A DNA stretch of 64,000 nt. Source: Bryopsis sp. KO-2023 (taxonomy: Eukaryota > Chlorophyta > Ulvophyceae > Bryopsidales > Bryopsidaceae). Both the position numbers and the translations under genes were made by a program. The stretch lies in NCBI GenBank assembly GCA_030272585.1, contig BSYQ01000008.1:5084001-5148000 (forward strand). Reading direction: 5' to 3'. Position 1 is the stretch's first letter; each line of letters starts with the position of its first letter. Shown in pieces: positions 24,316 to 36,367 of this stretch. Under the pieces are notes generated by a model. The model was not told the origin of the DNA, searched no databases, and was given only the letters and a program-made list of their open reading frames with translations.

Positions 24316-27051
24316 CCCCTTGAAGGGAAGAAAACAGAGCTCCCATTGGAATTCTGACCACCGTCCACCCCCCTCTAAAAGAGCTTTAGGCGAAGATGGA
24401 AAAAAGTTACATTGAGAGATGTAGTGGCTATTGAGTGTATTTTCTGCTACATTTATTGTTGGAGATCATTTCAGCCCAGTTCCAGAGGATTCGTGCCGAC
24501 AGTTGGCATTTTCTTTACACATTGAGAGTGAGAAAAAACCAAAGAGGAATGTCTGTGAGTCCATTACTTGATTTAACATCGAAATGGAGTCGACCTTGTA
24601 CCTGGAAATCAGCTCAAATTTTCTGGGACTTTTTCCACAGGTGTTCCAGCTGTTGGAGTCAGACTCGCAGTCAGGTATGTTTCTCCTTCAGGCAAAATAT
24701 ATAGAAAAATTCGCTTGCCAGATCTACAATCTTAAGACAAAAAAACTATGAGTTTTTTTCTTCCTTTCGATCCTTTTGAGTGGGATGGTGCAATTCATGG
24801 ATGAGCCCTTTGATCTCATCCTCTTTGTTGAACGAAATTGCAACATTCAATGAGATATCGGAGGAGCCCTTGTGTTGAAATGATTCAAGATTGACTACAT
24901 TTTACACACACACATTCCTGCAGCATAAATTATTTTTGGCATTCTTCAGCTTTTCTTTGCTGTTTTCTGGTCCTGCAGGTGGCGATCGAATCATTTCTCT
25001 GGGGCTCTGGTTTTCCACAGAAGGAATGAAGATTTTGTTCTGAACCAAAAATAAAACACGAAGCCAACAGAGCAAATCCAGGCGTCAAAATCACCATGGA
25101 AAATCCTCAAGTGTTTATTTTGTTGCATTCACAAGTGCGTTTGGCTCTACCCAGTTTTTCTGCATATCAATTTTTGGAGGGTTGGCTTTGGTTTTTCACC
25201 CTCCCTTTGTCCTTGCTCGATGGGGAAATCGACTATTCGAAAATTCTTCAAAAATGTCGTCGTTGGCTTTCTCTTTGGAAGCACCAATCAAAATTATACT
25301 TTGCAAAAAAAAAAAAAAACAAGGTGGTGTGTTTCACTATTTCAAGTCAATGTTCAGTGTTGCTGTTGAACAATGAAGCCAATCATCACATTCTGCAAAC
25401 AAACCTTCAAAAAGTGTTTGGCTATTAACCTATCACGCAGAGGGAAGCCACCCAGTAGCGAGCAATGTATTTATAGGGTTAACCAGGGGGAACGATATCT
25501 TAGTTGATTTTCCCTCCACAAACGCCCACAGCTACCCCCCCCCTAAAGTGACCCCAAGGAATCCAAAAATTTCAGTTTCAAGAAATTTCAACGATTAATT
25601 TTCTCACTATGAGAAAATCTCCTGTCTTGCCCCAAATCAATCCTTGTTTGATTAAGACTCCATTAATACCTGGATAGCAACTTCCGTGGAAGGAAAGTTT
25701 TGAAAATGGGTTATTGTAGTCACACTGTTTCAAGCGTTTCATTGAATTAATAATTGTTCTCCAGAAAATCCCATCTTCGCTCTGATTCAATCAGGAGTTG
25801 GGTGAGTTCATCTTTGCCCACTGTTAAATTTGAATTCTGACCTTAATCCGAATCTTAGCTTGTTCAATCATTGCAGCAACAACAGCATATTAGAAACCCA
25901 GATGAGCGCCGTATTTCTAATCAGTGTCTCCAATATCTTTCACTTTCTCAACCAATTTATTTTGCCACAACTTCTTATGCCTCTAAGGAATGGACTCTCC
26001 TTGTGCATGATTGGAATATCCAGCTGCCAGCAGAAAATGTGGCTGATAAAATGTCTAACTTTTAATTGAGTTTGTATGTTTGGTGGCATTCACATCACCA
26101 TCGGCCTCAGGTTTCCTTTCAGTGATTCCATCCACATCTCAATTGGCCAGAGGTTCCCAAAGCCGAATTTCGGGGTGTAGACTCTGGAAGGTTTGTTTCA
26201 TGAATGCAATAGATTCAAACAACTTGTTTCTCTAGTTCCTTTGGTTTTTCAGGATCAATGTTTCAAAAAGTGATACGATACGGAAAAAACGATGTTTCAG
26301 CAGTGTGTCGAAGCATCTCAAACAAGTATTGCAGAGGCTAAGCCATAGCAATTGAAAATGGGCCTCCATGGCAAAGTTGCCTTAACTAAAATCAATTTCC
26401 TGCAGTGATCTTTTTAAGGAGGCTGTCTACAGTTTCATCAATCAAAGACACCTGTGTTCAATACCGATATGTTTTTGGCTTTGTTTTTATAAATTTCAAG
26501 AGTTTGAAGAATGCTGGTTCTGCGATTCCATGATGGTTTCGGCATAATTAGTAGGATTTTGGGTTCCTGCAGCCACTCCGGGCAGCGTCACCTCTACAGC
26601 CCCTAATGTGTTTTCAAATTCTGGGCCTACCACCGGCCCTGGATCTTTTGCAAGGCTTTCCAATCTGTTTTTTGATTTTGCGATTTTATCTCGATTTGGA
26701 GAGAGCAATACTTCGGCCTCGACATTATGGAAATGGTTTTTTAACACTGAGTGATGAATGGGGTCAAGCATGTGTATGTGCTTGGGCAATGCTGTTATAA
26801 AAAAAAAAGAAAAAAAGAGAGAGAAGGTTGGACCTCAGAGAAGAAGAAAAAGAAGATATATATTGGGTTGAAAAAAAATAATGAAAAGTTGTGTCGTTAT
26901 CAGGTATCGATGGGCACTTTGGACTATTTTGAATTTTCTTGGGTTTTTGGTGCTCCCCCTCCCCCCTCAGGAAAAAAAAATAGCAATTGGGTAGAAAAAA
27001 AAAATCTTATTGACATTGGTCCTTCAGTAAAAAAAGAAAAGGAAAAAAGAA
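22638..27051. other. Non-coding region with a long poly-C run
   Basis: No supported gene. The plus strand has an uninterrupted run of 28 C (24285-24312), then T and more C. Scattered open frames have no splice logic or recognisable motif. A minus-strand frame at 26496-26789 is the longest clean one, but nothing supports it. Confidence 0.4.
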
Positions 27052-27510
27052 GATGGGATTTCCGGTGGGGCTTCTCACCAAGGCACCGTCCCACGCACCA
27101 TTTCCCCCCGTCCCAGCCCCGATTAACCCCCTCGCCAAACTTTTACCCCCACCCCCGTGCCAGCCGAAGACGAGCCATGCAGCCCCGAAGCCCTGGAGCC
27201 CTTTCACTGGAGAGCTGTCTCGAACGCTTTCCACCCAAGAGAAGATCATGTGCCACGGTACGTTATCTCATTGCTTGAAGTTTTTTTTTCTGTCATGCTT
27301 GTTATTGAAGTTTTTTTTTAACAATCTATTAACGCCTCAAATTTTTGCTTGGGGCAAGGGAGGACCCTCCCTTGCCCCACCCAACAGGTGCCATCAAAGA
27401 GGAGAGCCTATGAAGACTGAAGCCAATGAAGATTGAAGATCGAGCCCTCAAGGAGCGCATAAAACGGAGCCCCCGACAGAGCCCCCGGTGCGTGGGACCC
27501 GGTGGGGAGC
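27052..27510 (+). repeat. Dispersed ~480 bp repeat, copy A
   Basis: First of three copies in the same orientation. All share the order: GGCGGGGCTTCTCACC-like start, GTCCCACGCACC, CCCCGTGCCAGCCGAAGA, CTTTCCACCCAAGAGAAG, a GGGGCAAGG...CCTTGCCCC hairpin, CAACAGGTGCCAT, and a GGTGCGTGGGACCCGGTGG end. The end is an imperfect inverted match to the start. Copy A is the most diverged but has the longest central hairpin (about 13 bp arms around 27352-27379). No protein-coding capacity shared by the copies. Confidence 0.8.
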
Positions 27511-29469
27511 CCATTCACCGAAAAAAAAAAAAAAAATGCCAGGGGGGAGGGGGAGGGAAAGCGAGTGTTGAGAATTTTAGATTAGAAAAAAAAAATAAAT
27601 AAAAAATGAAATTATGAGTGAAATCTCAAGGGGGAAAGAGAGGATATTTTTTCTTTGTGTCTTCTTTGAGCTTTGGGAGAAGACGTGGAGCTGAGTGAAA
27701 ATTCCAGAAAAAAAAAAGAAGGGATGGATCGACTAGAAGGAATTTTTTTTTGAACATTCTTATTCGAGCGTGTCAAGAAGGACCAAGCATTGGAGTGCTC
27801 GACATACGGGCAATAAGGTGAGTTCTGCAAGTTATATCATGATTTCTTCAGTGGTTTGTTTTTTCATGCTTTTTCCCTGTGCTTTTCAATGTGTCAATAT
27901 TTGATTGGCAATCACATATGCATGCATGTTTCGCTCAGATTCTGAGCTCTTAGAATGACAAGGGTTAACTGGAGCATTTTTTACCTGAATTCTTGCAGGT
28001 GTGTCAGCAACTGAGGAACATATGCGGAAATTGGACGTAAAAAGACTGAGATTTTGGTGAAGAGGAGCACCTGGGGCCTGTCTGTGAAGGTACCTTCTAT
28101 ATTGCAGTGAATGTGTGATTGGTCAAAAAGTCCCTCCAGATCAGGCAGAAAACACAGCGAAGAAACTGGATATTTTTGTGTTTATTCAAGGAACCTATAA
28201 ACTTGGAACAGAAAGATGTACAATTCGACTGAGCTGTGTGATCTGATGGATGCTCGTAGTTTCACTGGCCTCATATTGTGGAGCTCAGGTTTCATGGTGT
28301 TTTTGGAGCGAAAAAATACGGCAGAGTTTTCATGACAACATGCTCTAAAAGCATGCCACTGCCAGCAATTTTTGGATGATGGAGGAAGTCTGATGGAAAG
28401 TTCAACGCAATCCATGCATGAACCTAGTCAAAGGATATATTAAAGGCAGCCATCCACCCCTGATGGTTTCTCACAGAGCGTGCATGGAAAGGGTTCCACT
28501 TGTTGTATTTCCTTCAGGTGAATGGGTGGGTGGATGGATGGATGGAATCTTGGGATGATGTCTAACACTCAAATTCACTTGTTTTGCTCTTATTTTCTCA
28601 TTTTTCATTTTTTTTTTGGCAAGAAGCAACGAGAGATGCTTCCAAGAGATGCAAAGTGAAGCACTCCCATGACCGGATGGAGCGTGCATTAACTCAGGAA
28701 TTTGGTGTGCTGTGGTTTTGAGCAGGGTGGGGACATCGTACAGAATAAGCGGGACGCCTTCTGTTATGAATTGTGGACGACCTTCAAGATGGGAAATATT
28801 ATCTCCAAAAATCAGGGTTCCGTGGCAGTTTTGAGGGCTGCAGCCATTGCCACATCCGCATCTGCTAAAGCTTACGTATCCTTGCAGGGTTGTCGAAACT
28901 CTGTGCTGAGGAATGGAGGTGCACTTAATTAGCAGAAGATGGAGCGATCGGCACGGTTTTATGTTTCTTTTAAACGAGCTGGCGTGGGAAAACCAAATTG
29001 GCAGAAACTGGGTTGGTTGTTTTCGTCCACATGTCAGGCGTGTGAAAATGGATTCATGGGAAAAGGAAAGGAAGTGAAAGAAGAGAACCATAGGGATGGA
29101 TGGTGTTTGATTTGAGGAGGATTAGGAATTTTATTGGGTTGGTGGCAAGCCGAGGATTCACTCCCCTTTGTTATTGAGCGGAAAAAAAAAAGAATGCCCT
29201 GCTGGCTTTGTGAGATATGATACTATGAGCCAGGTAAAAATTTTTCTGAAGGTCAAGCATAAAAGGGAAGAAAGACGTTAAAAAGTTTATCCAGAAAGAT
29301 GGAACATGACAAACATATTGAAGCAAATGTGAACATTTGAGGAATTAGATAGATGGCATTGGGATTGAGGAGGCTTGTCACCAGAGGGGGATGCCCCCCT
29401 CCCCCCCTCCAAGAAAAAGAAAAAGGGAAAAAGGAAAAAAAAGATTTTGTCCAAATCATTGGAAAAAAA
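27511..29469. other. Spacer between repeat copies A and B
   Basis: A-rich low-complexity DNA. Both strands hold medium open frames at 28471-29091 (-) and 28702-28932 (+), overlapping and without family similarity. I do not support either as a gene. Confidence 0.35.
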
Positions 29470-29952
29470 GGTTTGGGTTTCCGGCGGGGCTTCTCACCAT
29501 GGCACCGTCCCACGCACCATTTCCCCCCGTCCCAGCCCCATTAACCCCCTCGCCAAATCTTTTACCCCCACCCCCGTGCCAGCCGAAGATGAGCCATGTA
29601 GCCCGGAGCCCTGGAGCCCTGGAGCCCTTTCACTGGAGAGCTGTCTCTAACGCTTTCCACCCAAGAGAAGATCATGTGCCAGGGTTAGTTTCTCTCCAGT
29701 TTTTCTGCTGCTTTTTCTTGTTCTCCTTTCTGATTTTGAACAAAACAATCTATTAACGCGTAATGTGTCTACTGGGGCAAGGGAGTTAACCACCTCCTTG
29801 CCCCACCCAACAGGTGCCATTCAGGATTGTAGCCATTGAAGCCACTGAAGCCATTGAACCCCTCAAGGAGCAGCAAGTAAAACGGAGCCCCCGACAGAGC
29901 CCCCGGTGCGTGGGACCCGGTGGGAAGTCTGGGTAGGGGTGGGTGGAGCGCC
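29470..29952 (+). repeat. Dispersed ~480 bp repeat, copy B
   Basis: Nearly identical to copy C. The inverted end segments are at 29490-29518 (CTTCTCACC...GTCCCACGCACC) and 29905-29927 (GGTGCGTGGGAC...GGGAAG). The central GGGGCAAGG/CCTTGCCCC hairpin is present. Short A-runs flank both sides, so a target duplication could not be fixed. Confidence 0.85.
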
Positions 29953-32031
29953 GGAACCCAACAAAAAAAGAAGGGGAGGGGGGGGGGTGATTAGCAAAAA
30001 AAAGTATAGAGATTGATGTCTTTTAAAAGAAAACAGGAAGAAAGAACGGAACTAAAGAAAAAATAGTATAAAAAAAAAATGAAAAGCGGATGCGGAAAGA
30101 TGATTTTGATGTTGACTGAGATTGAGAGCTGGACCTGGATAAACATGGAAGGAAAAAAAAGGGATTGTTGGGTGTTGGATCTGAAATTTCGCTTGGGAGT
30201 GCTCAAATCTGGAGGTCGAGGTAAGCACCGTCAATTCAATCAAAATTTTCAGCATTTTCACTTGTTCTGGAATTTTCTTATCAAGTGCTTGTGGATAGAC
30301 TTCACATACGTAAGTTTTTCCAGTTGTGTTTATTTTGTATTTTGTTCGGGCCTGCATCATCATAGGTTGATAATACAGCCACGCATTCTTAATGATGTTG
30401 TGTGTTGATTTTCAGATGGCATGCACTGGATGGATGGAATCGTTACCAGGAGTTTGAATGCACCAGATCAGCAAAGCATCAAAGTATATCCGATGGGGTC
30501 ATTATCAGTTTCTCGTTCAATCACTATGATCTGCACCAAGCCTTCTCAAATACTCAAATATCAACAGTCGGTTTCTTATCATATCAAATCAGAGGATGTT
30601 GCCAATGTGCACTGCAGTTAATTCCAAGTTTTCAACGTCAATCTCTATTTTCTTTCCTATTTTTTTCAAAGGACATAAGAAATCAAGAGTTCTTCAAGGT
30701 CTCTTCCTCCAGCTCGCAACTACATTTCTCGACTCCAGCTCTATCAATGTTCGTCGTTTCTTTCTCCTCCGTGGTTTCACATTTTTTCTGCACAAAATAT
30801 GCATTTATGCTTTGAACATTGGATGTTATTTGGTCCATACTCAACCAAACGCTTCTCTGGCCTTTGTCAAGAAATTCTTTAAGCTTCCCCTCATGTCAAG
30901 AGAAAATCCTGCTGCTGGATTTTCAGAGAGTTCGTCCTTCTCAATCTCAATGTGCAAGAAAAATGGAAAAAAAAATTAACTTGTTTCTTTGTGCATCCAT
31001 ATCAAGAGTTTGTTTTTCTAAACTTAAATTGCCTGGGAATCTGCAACCTGGAGAAGTCCATCAAAAATGCAGTTTCGTCCCAGGAGGGATTTTATCGTTG
31101 GAAGGTGAGACTTGGTTTCTGTCTCAATTTTTTGAAAACCTCAATTTAATGATCGCGAACTTGACGAGGAAAAAGTGTGTCTTTTTCCGTCCGGAAATTC
31201 CTTTGATGTTTCTACTTTCAAGCCATCATTAGGACTGCCATGTTTTTTCCTGCATTTGAGATGAAATAATTGATCATCTCCTGAAGTCAGGCCTTCTCCA
31301 ATTTTTCAGTTGTTTCTGTCGGGCTGCTACTGCCTTGATCGGTGATGGGCCGTGGTCAAATTTACTGAGGGTGGATACATTGGAAGGAATTTTCCCTGGG
31401 CCAGGGAATTAGTCAGCCACCTATCCCAGGAAAAAAAAGAAAATAAAAAGAAAATAAAGAAAAATGGCAAAAAGAATAATAGACAAAAGTGATTGGGTAT
31501 ATTTCTGGAAGGATTCGGGAGGGCAGGAAAGAAAAGAAGAATAAAAATGACAAAGATTTTCATCTTTGCAAAAAAAAAAAAAGTGAATGATAGTATGAAT
31601 TGGATACAAAAAATATTGATTATCTGGAGAAGAAAAAAAAATTGAATAAAGGTTGGGATTTTGTCCAAGACACGTGCGATGATTCACTCCCCACAATTTT
31701 TAAGGAAAAGAAAATTGGAAGGGTAGATTTCTTTCGCTTTTTTCTTAGAAGAGGATCGGATATAAAACAAACAAAAATGCTCACCACCAGAGTCAGCCCG
31801 GAAAACAAAACAAAACAAAACATATTGCTAAGATGAAAATAGGTGAGGATCAAGAATAAACTCAGGAAGAAAAGGGGATTAGATCAAACGCTTGTTTCTT
31901 TGTGAGGGTTGAGGAGCACGTGTCTTAGGTTCAGGTCCCCCCCCCCCCCTCTGAACACACACACCTGTTTGTTTATAAGAAAGAAATGAATAAGATACAT
32001 GTTTTCAATTGAAAATAAAGGTAGAAAAAAA
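29953..32031. other. Spacer between repeat copies B and C
   Basis: A stretch ending CTGGAGGTCGAG|gtaagc near 30218 resembles CTGGAGGTCAAG|gtaaat near 32812 after copy C. The repeats may therefore sit in longer duplicated units or in a multi-exon non-coding transcript. No coding gene supported. Confidence 0.35.
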
Positions 32032-32522
32032 GGTTTGGGTTTCTGGCGGGGCTTCTCACCATGGCACCGTCCCACGCACCATTTCCCCCCATCCCAGCCC
32101 CATTAACCCCCTCGCCAAATCTTTTACCCCCACCCCCGTGCCAGCCGAAGATGAGCCATGTAGCCCGGAGCCCTGGAGCCCTTTCACTGGAGAGCTGTCT
32201 CGAACGCTTTCCACCCAAGAGAAGATCATGTGCCAGGGTTAGTTTCTCTCCAGTTTTTCTGCTGCTATTCCTTGTTCTCCTTTCTGATTTTGAACAAAAC
32301 AATCCATTAACGCGTAATGTGTCTACTGGGGCAAGGGGGTTAACGACCTCCTTGCCCCACCCAACAGGTGCCATTGAGGATTGCAGCCTACAAAGATTGG
32401 AGCCATTGTAGCCATTGAAGCCACTGAAGCCCTGAAGGAGCAGCAAGTAAAACGGAGCCCCCGACAGAGCCCCCGGTGCGTGGGACCCGGTGGGAAGTCT
32501 GGGTAGGGGTGGGTGGAGCGCC
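32032..32522 (+). repeat. Dispersed ~480 bp repeat, copy C
   Basis: Matches copy B over almost its whole length, including TIR-like ends, the central hairpin and the GTGGAGCGCC terminus. Differences are a few substitutions and one duplicated CCCTGGAG block in B. The high B-C similarity points to recent spread or local duplication. Confidence 0.85.
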
Positions 32523-35500
32523 AGAAACCTATCTAGTGAGAAAAAAAGGGTCAGGTGTTTAGAGAGGGGGGGGGGGATAAAATAAAAAGAAAGAAGTGAA
32601 TATCAGGTTAAGAAAAATAGGAAAAGAGATAAGATAGGGAGTGAAAAAAAAGATCAGCCGAAAATCTGTGGGGAAAAAAAAAGAAATTAGCGAAGGACAT
32701 GGAGCAAGATTTTGGAGATCTGCAAAGGGTGTGGATCGACAAAAAAATCCATTGAACTGTACTGGGAAGAGAAATAAAATTTCGAAGAGGCAAGCACATC
32801 TGGAGGTCAAGGTAAATGCGCAAACGATTTTGTATTCTTTCTTTTTTCTGTTTTTCATTGCTCAACCTTTTAGAATGGCTCTTGTTCAGATTCAGGTTTT
32901 GTGTGCTTTGCCATTCAGTGATGGCAATGTTTCAATTTTCAGGACTTGAGGTTTCATGGTCTGCCAATTTTTGAGATTGAATGCATTTTGATTTTCATAG
33001 GTTTCTGGAGCACAGAAGAGCACCGCAGGGGACAATGCTGTGCAATGGCCATTCCTTGTATGGCTCATATCAGCTGCCGCTTTTTCGGTAAATCAAGCAA
33101 GTGTCAATGAAGCAGAGCCGAAAAACAACCCATTAGGGATGGACAGATTGCCTTCAGTAGAGAATTATAAAAACGGAAGAGCAAAAGCAAGCATCGCTTG
33201 AAAATCAAGAATAAATCGGAGGTGAGTTTTTGAAAAGGGTTCATGTTCAAGTCAGCCTGTGTGTGCATTTGAATTCCACTGATCTTGTGAAAATTGAAGC
33301 ATTTTCTCTGTTTTTTCAGATTTCCACCCTTTTTATAATAACGAGACGGTCCAGGAGCAATTCGAGGCCCCAAAAACTTCGCTATAGACAACAGTTGAAG
33401 GTATTATCGCTTTGGTTTTCGATTCTCTCCAATTGTCAGTATCGGCCCAAAAATCAACTGCCTTGTTTCTGGCAAAGCAAGCAATGGAATTCTGTCAATG
33501 TGATGTGCATACATGCCCGTTTCAAGAATATTTTCAATGCCTTTCAAAATGGCGATTTTCCTTTTTTTTCACTCAGTCAACCCCATTCAAGTTCATTTTA
33601 TCAACACCCAAGTGTTTTTTTCTGAACCCGACAAAAATGAGCAACCACTCCATAGTTTGGACTTGGACGCCCACATTCTCTTCTCATTCTCTCAACTTTT
33701 TTAACGGAAGAGCTTTCAAATTCTCAGGCCAATCAATGCCTCTTTTGGGGGTAATGTATTTGAGCCCAATAATATCCCACTCGGACTCTTTGTATATTGT
33801 TGGAGCGATGGAAACTTCTGAGACCCCTTCGATCCAATCTACCAAATATCCAATAGTTATTTCACAGCAAGTTTGTTGTCCAATCAATCATGCGCCTCGG
33901 CAGGCCAAACCAGCATACCTGACAAAAAGCTATACACTGAAAATCAACTATATTTGTGCAATTGAAGAAGGATATTAAAATTATTTGTTTTCCAAGAGAG
34001 ATCCATTTTTAAAGATCAACCGAGTTTTCTGGACTGTACTTTTTAGTAATCGATGCACTTTTCGATGCAACGTTTCAATTTACTTTCAGCAAAGTTGCTT
34101 TTCAAGCTATTGCTGTTTCTGACACTGACCCAAATCAGCCTCAACACAGTTCATTCAAAAAAAGCCAGTGTTTTTTTACAAAAGACTTCTTAGGCAGGCT
34201 GGGATGCTCTTCCACAATGCCCAATGGAATGTATGCCTCCTATAAATTCAAAAATGGAGCCAAGTGTTTCCTCTCCACAAGATTGCAGGTGAGCAACGAA
34301 GAATGGGTAGGAGTATTTGAAAAACCCGAAAGCAAAAGTGGGATTCACGGCCACTTGATAACATGTCCTTTCTTTCTTGCTATGGGGGCTGAGAACCCAG
34401 AAAGATTGCACAGTTCATTTATGAATATTATTTGTTCAGTTATGGTGAATAAGGATTTGGTGGCTTTGCTGTATTTTCCAGGATGATGTCAAGATGTGCC
34501 AGGGATGGTGTCTTAAGCTTCATGGCCCATGCAATCAGTTGCTGTATGGTGGATATGCTGAGGTCCATTCTGGAGCAAACCAAGAAATCGAGCATAAAGG
34601 AGATGGAGAAGGCAAATGCACCTGTTTCGGTGTTCTTTTCTCATTTTTGATAATGCATCTGCTTGATTCTTTTGTGATTTTTTTTTTGGAGGAAGAGTAA
34701 GGATAGGTGAAAGGTCGATATGGGAGATAATACGTTACTGTAACTGGTTTGTTTGGAAGAGTGCAAGGAAATTGTCAAATCGAAAGAAGTTGCTTGAGGA
34801 AAAAGGACAGGGCGATTCTTTTTGGTGGAGAATTCGAAAATTTCTATGCTTTGCCAAAATAAACACCCAAGTATATCCTGTTTCAGAGTATTGACTGACC
34901 TTTCAGTTGCCTCGATCTGGTGTCATTAATTTTATTGAATTGAGTTGAATCTTTGCACACCAAGGTACATGCATATTTTTGTCGTGACTGATAATAAACT
35001 ATTGAAAACTATTGTGCCAGGCAGCAAGCTTCACTTCATTTTTTATTTTTTTTCATTTTTTTTCTATACAAGTGATACAGCTTTACAAAAACTCCACATT
35101 TGTAGCTGTTTTTCGGAAAAAAATGTTTGAGTGATCCGTTTCTTGCAAGATATGGTGGGGTGGATGACTTAATGGATGAAGTCAGATAAGATATATTCTT
35201 CAACAAAATGTAAACTAAACAGCACGCAATATCTCCCCCTTGGCAAAGGATTTCTGAACCCTGGAAAGTTTTCCAGTTTACTGGGGAGTAGGGGACCTGC
35301 CTAATCCAATGATGCTAACAAATGATGCCCCACAAAGAGGTGGCTGCTAGCATCAGCCAAGACAGCTGAAGTGTGTGTGTATGTTTTTGGGCTGATTATG
35401 GCCCCTGAAGAACTGTGTTTTTCAGGAGATATTCTTGGGCTCCAAAAGGGCCACATCCCAAAAAACAATCGTCGATTTCACAGCACACAACACTGACAGG

Positions 35501-36367
35501 GAAAAATCAATTTTGTGTTACAAACATTGTTTTTTTTTGCATCATTGAAGTGGGACCACATTCACATTCTTTAAAACACGTTGGGCCCCGAAAGGGCCAC
35601 AAGAAGAAGAGATAATGGCTATTCCAAATTAGGGACAGTGGAATTGGAACTAAAAATAAACTGCTGACATTTTCACAGGATGACAATTGATCGATAACGA
35701 TACCTTCACACAAATGTGGAGAAGTTACAAAAAGGAACTTCCATGAGTCCATCCAAAGCGATCTGGTCCAATGACCAGCCGCCGATCAATGATTCCAATG
35801 TTTTCACTATTATCTTGGTGGGCGTGTGTCACCCCCTGTTTTTTTTCCCCCCAACCACCGATTCTTATCAACCACCACCCCACGTGTGATCAAAAGAACC
35901 AGTTGCTTTTATTATCCCCCACCTAAAAACCCCACCTCACCACCCCCACCAGATCTCTCTTTTGTAAAGATTAATGGTCCAGGGGGCATCGAAATACAAT
36001 CAGGAAACAAAATCCCTGACATAGAAAATATTAGAACAATCAACAAGAATATCCAGCCGCAGGCACCCAAGCCAACACCCACGTTTTGATTACCCAAGAT
36101 TCCCCAACTTCTTCTTCTCCTCCAAGTCAACCCTCATGAAAAACGCCACACAAACAAAAAAGACCACCTCGCCCCGACGACACAATCGAAGCGATTGCAA
36201 ACTACCCTTGAAAAAGAAACCATTATCTCCCCCACCTGACGGCCGATGGAAACCAGTGTGTGTGTGTGTGTGTAGAGAACAGGAAACCAAGATTTCTCGA
36301 ACCCTTCAGAAAACATGCCGACAGACAGACAGACAGAACACCACATGTCCTTCGCTTGTCATTAGAT
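32523..36367. other. Non-coding region upstream of the VTT gene's 3' end
   Basis: No supported exon. Contains A-rich tracts and a short (GT/CA)n run near 36256-36272. The last few hundred bases should include the 3' UTR of the minus-strand VTT gene. Confidence 0.4.

Noticed and set aside
24285-24330. Poly-C tract as a G-quadruplex-type regulatory site
   Set aside because: A single homopolymer with a known tendency to length error in sequencing. No gene nearby uses it, so it is reported only as a low-complexity run.
26496-26789. 97-codon minus-strand open frame
   Set aside because: Reads smoothly but has no recognisable family, no flanking exons and no regulatory signals.
28471-29091. 206-codon minus-strand open frame
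   Set aside because: Low-complexity His/Ser/Pro composition, overlaps a plus-strand frame, and has no motif or splice context. Likely chance.
27130-32420. CRISPR-like array from the repeated modules
   Set aside because: The units are about 480 bp long, differ in spacing by kilobases, and sit in a eukaryotic genome. Nothing resembles a CRISPR repeat.
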